Position numbers and translations under genes: made by a program
NCBI GenBank assembly: GCA_026419785.1
Contig: JAODTK010005276.1
Coordinates: 1 to 64,000 of the forward strand
Origin: Sclerodactyla briareus
Taxonomy: Eukaryota; Echinodermata; Holothuroidea; Dendrochirotida; Sclerodactylidae
Length of the DNA stretch: 64,000 nucleotides
Reading direction: 5' to 3'
In this document: piece by piece, positions 1 to 12,500 of the stretch
Position numbering within the stretch: position 1 is the first letter of the stretch
Layout: the number at the start of each line of letters is the position of its first letter
Notes under the pieces: model-generated
What the model saw: the letters and a program-made list of their open reading frames with translations, nothing else
Database searches by the model: none
What the model was told of the DNA's origin: nothing

Positions 1-419
1 TCATAACCAATACCATAGGGCATTTGGAGATGTGTGACCAGGAAGCTCATTTTGAGGGTCAACAGGAGGACCAATTTGCCTTAATTTATGCGCTTATCAA
101 ACTTAGTTGGATTCAATGAAACTTAGTCTTAGTTATGGAGACGTGAGTAGTTCGCTGCGAAAGTTAAATGCTTTATGAAATCTGCCGAGTTCACAAATTC
201 GCATTAATTTATCTGATTTTTTTTTCTTTTTCAGAGTTTGCAGCTTTTCTCAATGGAACCGGGGGCATTGTGACTACACATCGGTCTGGAAACCTTTTCG
301 TCATTCAAAGGTCACCAGAGGGCCCAAATCAGGGGTATTATATGTCCGGGAGCGAATGTATTCCTAGTTTTTATGCTAAAGCTAACGGAACAGCAACTCA
401 GACAGAGGGCTGAACTTAC
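1..419. other. SND1 downstream intron or flank, nothing recognised
   Basis: Sequence beyond the last SND1 exon found. The plus-strand frame at 168-413 resembles no family I know and overlaps a T-rich tract that would serve as an acceptor only on that strand. The missing SND1 C-terminal exons were sought here on the minus strand and not seen. Confidence 0.5.
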
Positions 420-553
420 GTCTGTGGGATGTTCAGCACATGCGAGGGAAGAGTGGTGTGCCTGGGGCGGTGGCTGGTAATAACGATGGTACGCTGGAGG
501 CGGGGGGGTAGTAGCACCAAGCGTTCAATGCCGTGTCTCTGGCCTATGAAATA
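420..553 (-). CDS. SND1: SND1 exon 17 found (Tudor / SN5 linker)
   Basis: Reading the minus strand, the segment contains [12 protein letters not shown], then [17 protein letters not shown], which fits the animal SND1 stretch RLxTLPPAF...LPxQAxEYxLAxxxxPxD after the Tudor DYGN. It ends at a GAC|GTAAGT donor (exon end 420). The acceptor is TTCTGCCAG (first base 553) or TTTCATAG (first base 543). One or more indels are needed to join the LGATT frame to the start of the exon. It is the last SND1 segment found; the remaining roughly 130 residues should lie to the left of the window or in unrecognised sequence. Confidence 0.7.
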
Positions 554-3500
554 CTGGCAGAAAGATGCCACAGATTGTTACTCTTCAAATTGTGGTATCG
601 ATGAGCGGATGAGTGTGATGCAGGTTCCTTCAAATTAACGAGACCAATATTTACAGTTAGAAGGGTTTTGCAAGAATCGCTGTAAACCTGATATGTTAAC
701 AACCGTGACATTGTCCATCGTAACTTCTGAGCCATACATGCCCTTGAGTTTTCTCCGGCAAAATGAATAAGATGTGGTGTGCCTACTCAGACTTTCGGTT
801 GCCAGAAAAGTTACGATGGTACTTGGGTGAGGGCAGAGATTTTGTTTCTCTGGCCCCCTTTTTTTAGCTCAATTGGCCGCTTCCAACTGCATCATACTGA
901 TAGATTTAAGTTGGTGAGCTGTCAAACGAAACATTGTGCACATATTTGATTGGAGAACTAACCTTACTAAAATGAGAGCTTATAAAATGCACCACTCGGG
1001 GACTACACAGGGTGAATACACGGACACATTTATTTAAACTTGACTCTCGCAGTTTTTAAAGGACATGTCAGCTCCAGTTCAAATTTAAATGTTCATGATG
1101 ATTGTGTCAATACAAAAACCTATGGACAATCAAACTTGTGTTCCATGTTCTAGCTATGTTCGGTTATAAAGTCACAAATTCTTAAAGATTATGGAGTTAT
1201 CACTGTAAGTTGCGCCATTGGCAAATTGGGCAACAGTGATGACGTCATACTACCAATTTTAAAGAAAACGGAAATAGGTCTTAACTTTTCCACTAAATTG
1301 TAGATATGACATTCATTAAAAGGTTGCCAGTTTGCCACAAATCACAAAATTATATGAAATTTGAGGGGAAGCCATCGTTCCTAACCAAATGAGTGCTATA
1401 AATAAAAACAGAACAGAGTGCGATTTTAATGATTTTTATTCGCTTAACAAAACATAACACCAACAAGAGTTATTAATCCGCGGGAATTGCCTTTGAGCTG
1501 TGGTGAGTTACTGATTGGCTTGTCTATTATGACTGCTATAATGAGAGTGCAATCATAGGGAACACTACACAGTGAATACGGACAAAAATTCAACTAAACC
1601 CACTGGACTTTAACAGGGTTCTCAGTACACGCTTATATTCATAGAGCGTCTCAAACACATGACCTGATGGGATTTTAATCATGGAGATTTGTGGTAAATC
1701 TGAACAGAATGAGAAACGCAATGCGGGCCAATTCACCAGGCCCTAAACAGAAGTGAAGGAGAGCATCCACAATGATTTGTGATGAGGCTATCGCGTTGAG
1801 GCAAATAATGTCTTAAAGCATTCATAGGCCTTTGAAATATTCAAGAAAATAAGCCTCAATGATACTGAAAATGAAGGCCATCGTCGATACCCTCATCTAC
1901 AAGAGAGAAGAACTTCAGTCAGGATTAGAGCACTCAAATTATTACTGATTTGGAGAAAAGGGGAAAATATGATCAGTCGCAAATAAAAACGAGAGCACCA
2001 ATTGGTTGTTGTGGTAGCTCAAACCGAACAAAGTTACTAGACGAATGTTACAATGAGTTGAAAAGTTCAAGATAATGAGGCCAAGGAGGGCAGTTTGAAC
2101 AAGGATAATTATGCCCTATTGACTTTTGAAACATGATATTTCATATGGCCCAAGATGTTCTTAGCAATTTAGCAGTCCAAAAGCCTAAAGATTTCCAACA
2201 CCAATGAGACCAGTGAACTGGGCCTTGGGGACTAAATCCCTGGCGCACCTCTGAAGGTACAGCTATTGACAATTCATTATGACTGAACAACAGCACTATT
2301 GCAAAACAGAATTTGTAAGAGACACAAGACTTTGCAGTATTCCATATATTGGGACCCTAGAGGTCCAAATTCCCAAACCCTCCATGGGCCCTTTACCCAG
2401 GACAATTCCGTAGTTTGAAGAAATCAATGAATTGAGCTTGTGGGAGGAGATGCATTTCAGGAGATTGTGTGAATTCCTGACAATAGGCCATGGAACCTTG
2501 GACCAAACATTCTGAACACGCAAAAGGTACAGCTGTTATACCATATTAGGACCCAATGTCCGCACTGTGCAACAAATTTCGTAAGAGGAGAAGCATTTGC
2601 GTAATTCAAATGATGGCTAGGGCCCGACACCTGGGCCTGGGGACCTAAATCCTGAGGCACCATAAATATGGCAATTTTGTCCACCATTATGGGACGAATG
2701 AGCACTGTGCAACAAATTGTGTAGGAGATACATTTCGCAATAATTCTATGAGTGCCCTAGAGCCCAAACTGGGGGGACCTCAAGCACAGGAATCCCGAAC
2801 ACCTCCTATTGGGGGCGCCTCTATCCAAGGACTGTTACAGGAACTTTGGAGAACATCATTGAATCTTGTGGGAGGAGATGATTTCAAGTTACCTGTGTGA
2901 AATGTCATAAAATGGGCACATGGGCCAACATGTGGAACCTTAGACCAAAAAATTCCTGAACACCCAAAATGTACAGCTGATAAAATATCATTATGACCGA
3001 AGTCAGCCACTGTGCACTGAATTTGTAAGAGGAGAAGCATTTGCGTAATTCATCATGACAGGCCAAAGGGGCCCACACTGGGCTGTGACCCAAATCCCCT
3101 GGGCCGCCCTGGGTAAGCTATTAGACCACCATCATGACTGAACATCAGCACGATGCAACAAAATTTGTAGGGATACAAGATTTTGCTCATGTTTGCGGGG
3201 CGATGTACGAACGAGGCGCAAGGCCACGACTGTGTGAGAGTGGCTCAAACTGACGCAAAAGGATGGGGACAGAATGAGCCACGCACCGAAGCGAGGGGGG
3301 GGACGAGGACCTGGAAGGAGCCCAGCGGCAAGCCAAAGGCTTTGACCGGCAGACACGGAGGGCTATGCCAAACACACGAGTGCGAGAAAAAAGGGCGCTT
3401 CGTCGCAAACGAGCGGAACGCGGATCGCACTGGGAAACAGTGGAGCTACGAACCGTCAAAACGGGAACTCTATCAAAAGGAAGAGAAAATGATACATCAC

Positions 3501-6500
3501 CGGATTTCCACAAAGAAAGGGCTTGAAAGTTAATGTTGGTTGATAACCGATCGCGCAAAAAGGGCCAGGGACGATCTCCCTACAGCCAGCGTGTTTGAAG
3601 TAGGACCAAAAAGATTGAGTTAATTTGCTATTTGGTTGGCGTAACCGATACGTGTAGTCGGGTACGGTAGAACGCCGAATCCAAAAGTTTGTTGGTGGAT
3701 TTGGCGATATTTTGGGCAGTTGATGATGCCAAAACGCATTAGTATGTTTCCCAGACGGTATGTAGCTCGAAGAGTAAATTGGGGCTCCAGTACAAAAATT
3801 CCAGAGGTCTGTCACACCCCCTTGGCCCTCCACCCAAGGACCATACATGTAACGTTGAAGAAAAACAATTGAATCTTGTGGGATGAGATGCATTTCAAGT
3901 CAGAGTGTGTGAAATTCACAAATGGCCCTAGGGCCCAAATGGGACCTTGGACCAAAAAATATACCGAAACCCCGAAGGTACCCCTGTTAGACATCATTAT
4001 GACCGAACATCAGCCGGGACCCCAAATGTGTAGGAGGAGATACATTTTGAAATTTCCCACATAACGGCCTATAGTACCCTTTAATGACCTTTGCTGACAT
4101 TAGGGGTCATGAACATTGTGTCCAAGTTTGGTTGAAGTCATCACAGAATGAATGATTGGGGGCCAAAAAAGCAATTGTTAACAAACTGGATAGATAAGAG
4201 TAGATAGATAGCTAGAGTGACATGCAGATTACAAAAGCCAACCCAGACCTAGCTGGGTTGAGCTAAAAAAGCCAGAACGGGCCGTTCGCCACAGGGACTA
4301 TTCCACAAAATTACAAATTTTGAACCAATACTACCGTTCAACAGATTTTTTTTTACAATTATAGTTTTTATCATCAGTCATTACAAAAATAGAACTAACA
4401 GTATGGGTAGCTTCCTGGGTGGAAAGGAGGTCATGAAATGAAGCTGAGGGAACTATAACAACGATAGGTCCAACATGGCCAAGTTGAATAGGTGAAACGG
4501 CTCCATAGTTTACTTAAGTTTCCATAGGCGATGTAGAGGACGTGGAAGGGCTGCCGGAGCGTTCTCCACCTTGGACACTGTAACCATGTTGTTACAGAAG
4601 GAGGGCGGCGCAGAGAGCCCGGGGTGGGGGGTGAAGGCGCGGGAGGGGCGGTGATGCAGTCCAGTTCACTACGGAGCCTGTTCAAGGAATGCTCACGGTG
4701 GCGCTGAGACAGAGGAGAGAAAAAAGAAAAAAGAAAATTGCAGAAATATGCGAATGACTACTTATTAGCTTATATCATGAGGATCTAATCAGTTAGGTAC
4801 ATCCATAGTTGGTATATACTCTGAACTGCAGCACCAATGATCTACCGATCAAGATATCTCTTGTACACAAGCTTTTGGGCAATTTATTGTATTTATGCAA
4901 ATGAGTATGATCTTTTGGGATGAAAGGGGATGCACATCGACAACACTCTCACGCACACCTCACAAAAGGTTTCCGAATGCGGCTTTCACGTGCAGGAGAT
5001 AGGGAACGCACATACGGACAGACGACCGACAGCAGACACACACACTACACAGTGATCACTGTCATCTCCTTGAACAAAGTTCAGGTGAACAAAAATGTGT
5101 AAGTATTGAGCAATTGTGCTGAATCATATTGAAATTTGTCTATGATCCTAATTCCCTGTTGGTTGGGGTGTTGAGGCCTCCTCACTGGATCAGGAGTCCA
5201 AGTGGATAAGTATGGAAGACATAAGGAGGTGATTGCATGTAGTACAACAGGCGCTTGACTCAGGTGGGCCTGGGTAACTTTAGAAGAACTAGAGGCATCC
5301 AATCCCGAGATATAGAGGGCATTTGATCAGTGGGGAGAGGTACTTTTACAACAAAAATGAAAAGTTGCTAGATTTTGATGTACTTGTGTTTTTTTGGGGG
5401 GGGCGGAGGGGGTTGATGGAAAAAAATATGGGCCTCCTGTAGTGAAAAACATTAGCACTGATTCCTTTTACTCTGTAAAATTTTAACAGCCCAAATGTAG
5501 TCCTCCCCTTCCACTCAACCCACCTCAATGCTTTAATCACAGCTCTGACCTTGGGGAGGCAGTCGGGCATCACAGACACATGGTTACATTTGCAGTCTCA
5601 CCAAGCTAGAAAACTTGGGGGGTGCATGGGAACTGTTCAAGCCAAACAAACTGCTTGAGGATCTGACATCGTGACTCAACCAACCGTTATCATAATATCC
5701 AAGGATGTGAGAAGCTCCCTACTAAAACAAAACTAAGTGCTCTGGATGGGTTTGCTGTCTTTGTAGAGTGTGACAAGTCACTGCTAATCGTACTGGAGAG
5801 CTGTCTCGACCGCGAAAAGCACTTATAAGCGCCAGATATATTAACAGGGTTCCTGACAGTTCAGGGGAATGATTACCATGATTTTCCAGCACCAAACACA
5901 AGTATTCCATGTCTACAATTTCCGGGGTCTTACATAGGAAAAGACAGGAAAAAAAAGTCAATTATAACAGCAAAGACAGGCCAAGCGGCATCAACAGCGA
6001 GCACGAGCCAAATCAACAGAACAATGCCACTTTGACTTCTGAGGAGATTTTCAGGACTTTTCCAGACTCTGGGATAGCTTTGCTTAAATTCAAAACTTTT
6101 CCAGGACTGGATTTTCCTCTCAAAATTTCATGACTTTTCCATAACTGTATTAAATTACCGGGTCAGCGTGTGAGCTGAATCCAGTTCGTGGCCCACATAC
6201 GTCACAAAGACCTCTTGTAGTTGTCTTCGCTCGTCTCTCCCCGGAGGCATGTCTGTTGCTCCTTGTATCCCCACACCTGCGCAAAAAGCCAGAACAATTC
6301 TCTGTTCTTGAACAATGCTCTGTTTTTGTCCAGGCCCCGGAAATACCTCAGTTTTCGCCTGGACCAATTTTTTGGGTCGAGTCCTGATTCAAATTTGACA
6401 AAAGTTTGGGAAATCGCACATGTTATGAAATTTAACCTCAGTTGACCTCAAATAACATCCCCATTTGTTTGACCAGTTGATGCCTACATCCTCCCGGTTT

Positions 6501-9500
6501 CATTGGGAATCTCGGACAAACTTGAAGACAAACTTATGCAAATTACACGACTCCAGTCATGGTCGAAATACGCCCACTTTCAAACCCATCAGAGAATTCA
6601 CCATGGTGGATATGAGTGCCAAGTTTCAGTGCAATTGGAATAATTTTTGTAGATGAGATGATATCACATGCATGGTGTAAAAGTTCATGGGGGTACACGG
6701 GCATTCTGACGTCCAACAAACAGTGTGCGGATGGAAAATTATACATCACACCGGCACAAACTTTCACAATTTCTCTCCCAACTTAACCACAATAACGTTT
6801 GTAAAACGTGTTACTCAATTTATGTTTTTCCAAAAGTGGTGACAGTTTGAAAATAAGTCGTGATGGGGCAAATTTGCCTATACCCAGACCTGACTCTCAG
6901 CGTGAACCTGGGCACTTCACGGTGAACCGTTTAAAAATCCCCCACTCAGACTCTCCACGTCTCCTAGAGACACGACTAGATCCTCCTCAAGGACGATTCA
7001 CTTTTCTGAATTTGTACTCACGTTTTGATTTTGGATCAAAACTAGTGGTTTTCAATTGTCTTCTGATGCACTAAATGTACCAGGATGCACCCACCATCGC
7101 CAGTAGACACCCCAGGACCGTTCAATTGGTGCCAGATCAAACTACAAGCATTCTAGTGTGGACCTGTATAACCTCTATCTCATTTCATGATGATGTGACC
7201 GTGTGCATCGTCAGCCTGTGACTCCACACAATCAGGGACTGGTAACCACCAGTCACAGTCAGGGCCTCACTACAAATTTGAAATAGGATGTCTCCCTATG
7301 GCACAAATGAGCATTTGGGAACAGCAAGCACCGGTTGCGGAGGCGCAGATCAATACCAGAGAGCCTCAGACTTGGAACCCCCAGGATGCAGAGGCAACAT
7401 CGTTGTCCCTCTCGGAGGAGTTCCGAGTATCGCTACGCAATAGGTCAATTCTAAATAGGGTAATCATTGGCTAAAAAGAAGTAGGAAAATGAAAAGTCTG
7501 TCTCAAGGGTGACTGTTGCATATATGGGTGTCCCCAGTGAAGTCTTGGCTGTCCTGCAGACAGAGAGACACCTCTCTGGATGAGGCCTCGTTCACACTGC
7601 TTACCTTCAAGGAGGTCCCCCTGGCCTTGTCTTCGGCTTTGCCCTGCATCTCTCGGTAGTATTACTCCGTTCCGCGGTCGGGTGCATCTTGGACAGGCCG
7701 TTCTCCACGAGGCTGATGGAGAGGTTGATCCCGTCCACGAACAGCCAGCCAATGAAGTTGCCGCCCTTGTCTAACGATTCAACTTCGGACCTCGACCTGA
7801 GTGGAGGAAGAGGAGAAAAGACAAAACATTGCATTAGACTTACAGAGAAATCTTGATGCAGTCATCTCCTGGAAATCACACATACTTGAGCAAGAAGTTA
7901 ACAAACTGGAGATGCATGGAATGCTGCCGTGATCATGCAGGCAGGTGAGAGAACATACTGATGGTGAAATAAATATTTGGTTTGTATTCACCCAGCTTGA
8001 TTGAACAGGATGGAGGACGGAAGTCAGAAAAGACACATGTTTGGGTGAAAAGACAGGAGAATAAAACAAGCTCTGTCATGATAGTGTTACAGTCTATTAG
8101 CGACTAATACTATACACAACTTTACAAGGAACATAACATACATAAAATCATACGAGATTTTGCAATGGGAATATGGCGGATGCTCAAACGATGTTGTCAT
8201 GGTTGCGAAAAAAAAAACTGTATCAAATTTTTGTTGATCATTTTGTAAATACTCCACTGTTGCCTTAATCGATGAATGAACAAACTGTCTAGAACTCACT
8301 TCTCTCTGAAGGCACAATTCTTTTGTCAGCTGGAGGGCTTCTTCCGCGTATGGCTCCGATGCAGTGGGGCCCCCGGGGCCATCGGGCAGACCTCGGGCAT
8401 GTGATACCTGCAAAGAAAATTAACCAATTGTAATCCGGCAGGGTCAGTCATGGAAAGGGATGGGCCATCTCGGTGGATCGATTGGTACCATTCAGCGAAA
8501 CATCAACGATTTGAACCATTGAACATCAAATCATCACAACATGGTTTGAAGTATCTGTTCCAGTATGCACATTGTTAATTGGTATAGCCACAGCATTCAT
8601 AACATTGCATGGTAGTGAAAAATCAGAGCAGTAGTTGGGCTGTTCCTTCGATACCAGAGGTCACATTTGGGTAAGGACGACTCGGATACTGCGACTCGAG
8701 CTAGGAGGCCAATGACTCGGGACTTGGATACCAATGACTTGGGACTTGGATACCAATGACTCGGGACTTGGATACCAATGACTTGGGACTTGGATACCAA
8801 TGACTCGGGACTTGGATACCAATGACTTGGGATAAGAATGACTCGGGACTTGGATACCAATGACTCGGGACTTGGACACCAATGACTTGGGACTTGGATA
8901 CCATGACTCGGGACATGGAGACCACTGACTCGGGACTTGGATAAACCAATGGCTCCGGGCTTGGATACCAATGACTCGTACACAGCCAATGACTCGGGAC
9001 CAGCCAATGACATCGGGACAACCAATGACTCGGGACTTAGATCGAGAGGACTGGACTCCAGTACAACTGATGGGAATACGTGTATATTCCCCATTGTTTG
9101 GGTTATTTCTTACTCACCTCTAACAGGAAGTTATGAGACATGTTTCCTTTTGGATAAGAGCCGAGGCGTGAACCGCTGGCGACAAACTCGACGATGGCTT
9201 CACCTTTCCTGCCCGCTGGAGGAACGGAAGAAACGCTTGGACTTGCGGTTCCTGAATGAGGGTAAAATTACAATGTGTCCCTTGTAGACCAGGTTAAAAC
9301 ATAGACATAGGACATTGAAAGAAGAAAAAAGCTCTGGAAGTTCAGGAGTGCGTAACTTGTCCTAAAAATATCAAGTTTAGCTTGCTCGGTGAGACCAGGA
9401 CATTGGAAATGGAGACTGCCAACCTAAATTTCTGCCAACTGAACGAACGGAAGGACTGATGACCGGAAAATGCAATTTGTAAATCCTCATTGACGATCAG

Positions 9501-12500
9501 CTTTTCCATGGTTTCCTTGAGCAAGGCACTGTATTTCTATTCTATTCCCAATGCCCCTCTCAAAACCCAGGTGCTGATGTGGACATGTAACAAAAGCCAA
9601 AAGGCTTATGATTCCTTGACTCTTTTCTGCAACCGATAGCCAGACACATAGCCAACACAAGGACAAATGGAGATTTGCCAGCTCATCATTGGAAACATAT
9701 CATCCGAAAAATTTCAATTTTCCCAACCACCACTAGGGTTTTTCCATACTCTTGATAAGACATTACACACTAATTTAAAAGATTTCAGGCTTGGCCTCTG
9801 GTGACCTCAAAACATACGGTTCAGTACTCATCATGACCTCTGACCTGACCCAAAATGTAGGGTTCCGTACTCATCCATGGGGAACCACATCCAATATGAG
9901 CTTCAATCCATCATGAGGGGTCGAGTAATCGCGTTCACAAGCCTTAATGGCCAAAATATTGACTTGCACAAAATTTTCATTTCGACTAAATTCCACCCCT
10001 GACCATACAAAAAACATAGGGTTCCTGTACCTCTCCCCATAGAAAGCTACAACAACCAATTTCGGTGCTAGGGCGCCCAACCGACACCCCCCGACAATAA
10101 CCCCCCGACAATAACCACCCCTCGGACAACTACCCTCCGGACAACAACCCCCTGGACAATACCCTCGGACAATTCCCTCTGGACAATTACCACCTCCCGG
10201 ACAATTACCATTTCACCCTAGGACAAATACCACCGAGGACACCTACCCCCCAGACACTCACCCCGCCTGACATTACCCCGAGGACAAATCCCCCCCGAGG
10301 CAAATACCCCCAACATCAACCCACCCCCCGGCCAAATAACCCCCCCGAGGTCAAATACCACCCGGACATTCACTACCGGACCTTTACCCCCAGGACAACA
10401 CCCCCGACGTCAAGTACTAGGATAATTCTCATTACGACATCATCCGGGACAACTACCTCCCTGACGAATACCCCCCGTACAGAATGCCCACAGATTATGT
10501 GAAATAACGTTTTGAGAAAGTCGTTTTTGGAACCGAGAATTCAGATGCCTGCAGACGACTCCGGAATTCGTCCGAGGTTTGGGCTAACATTCGACGTCGC
10601 GAGTCCACTGTGAACAGCCGGACTGGCCGTGCCGCGCGAACTGTGATGAATCAACAGTGTGTCGGAAGCCGAAAGTTAGGGCGGACGCAGACCAAAACCT
10701 TTGATGAATTGGTTTGTGTTACTTCCAAGCTGAGCGCCACCATTGGTTGGCGCGAGCGTAGAAGAGAAATTTTGGGTTTTACAAACCCCCATACCCAGAT
10801 GGCCGGCCTTCCCTGAGCCATTAGCTATATTTACCCAGTTAAACTGGGGTCTGTCTGCAATGGTGTTATTATTAACGGTACGTTTAGACGACACCAAATG
10901 TGGTGTCATTGAAACGTTCGTGAGACCTTTCTTCACTGGGTTCAGTGGGTTGTAACAACCAAGGGAATCAGGTTTTCAAAATATGGCATTGTTGTATCCA
11001 CATATCTGTAAGCAAATTTATAGCAATTTTACAGTATAACAGTTCGAAGTCATACTAAAATCATGCTGTTTTGTGTCTTTTTTATTTGAACGTACTAACA
11101 CCTAAGCCTTACTGCACGATAAGTAATGATAGTCTTCACAGACATGCATTTGGGGTATTTCTTCATTTCCCATCAAAGCGGAACAAAAATGCAAGCATCA
11201 CTTGTCGATGTTTAATCGAAGGACAATAGTTTTCAAATGTTCCCTTTTTGTTGGCCGCCGAGTATTGTGGCCGTTGTACCGTGATAACCCAGCTATTATT
11301 GTCCATCTTGAATCATCTCAGGTAGCATAGTCAAGGACTACATTTATCAGTCAAGTCCGGTCATACTTGTCTTTCTTTGCCAAGAATGTTGACTCGTGTT
11401 TCCTTCTGTTCTAGTTTTTTTTGCACATGTCTTTCTCTACGCGGAGGTACATATTCCCATTCGATTACAGAATTCGCTACAAGCCTTGCGAATATCGCAG
11501 AACCAGCGGCAACGGGTTCGGTACGCGGCAAATTTGTTGACTTAGAAAGGATCTAGTTTCACATTTTTCAGGTCCCTGTTATAATGATATCTATTATCTA
11601 TATTCCATCATGTTTTCCGGCATGATCGCTAATGATGTTTAATTGTCTTGTTGGTGTTCATTTTCAAATTTCATTTGGTCAAATTTGATGGGGGGATTGA
11701 CCCCCACCCTGATTTTTTTGGGGGAAGCGCACCGCACGCCCCCCCCCCCCCCCCTATGATGACAAGTTTTATGTTGTGTCCTACCAACCGACAATCACTT
11801 TTTTACATTTCTTCTCTCCTGCCCCCTACCACGGAATCATTACAAGCACAACACTCCTCATGTCAGTGAGTTTATTATCTCGAGATTTGCTCTTTTTCAT
11901 CGAGGCGTTCCTATACCTCGACAAGTCGAAATATTTCACATATTTAATTTAATATGATTATTCAATTGGTGTTGAATTGGAGCTTGCTTGGCTTCCATGT
12001 GAAAGAAATGTTGGAATACTATAGATGTGATGGACCTGTCAATTTGTGGTATGGCTGCAATTTTGTATTTAAACCTAGTGCCTGTGTATAGGCGCTGGTG
12101 ACACACGTATGGTAAACTCGGTCATACTGTTCATGGGGAAGCATGGGCGTCAACAGGTGTTGGGCGGGGGGGCAAGTCCTGTCCCCCACTTTTTGACAAT
12201 GCTCCATTGACTTTAACATTTTCAACAATTAAAATGTTGAAAATGTGGCCATATCCCCCCCCCCACTTTTTGAGAGGGTTGTATGCCGCTCATGGGGGAA
12301 TGTGCGTTAGTTCATTACTACTAACTCCTGTTTTTCCTGACAAGCTGTTTCCGACGAATGGCTGCAATAGTTTTGTGTTTAATAATTTCTGATGAAATCA
12401 GGCGACCATTAGCCTTCCTCCTCTACGCACATAAGAGGCGTATGCGGGATTTATATCAACGGCCTGGGTGCACCACATAGTTGCCCGGAACACTCAAGAA

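Noticed and set aside
544..735. Minus-strand frame with [11 protein letters not shown] resembling the SND1 C-terminal GLxLVKEGL block
   Set aside because: It lies upstream, in transcription order, of the exon at 420-553, which encodes an earlier part of the protein, and spacing to the next expected motif does not fit.
3456..3893. 145-residue minus-strand frame
   Set aside because: It crosses from the GC-richer block into the tandem array, so it cannot be one conserved gene; no family match.
8597..9094. 165-residue minus-strand repeat protein
   Set aside because: It is a reading of the 22-bp minisatellite; all three frames give the same cyclic peptide.
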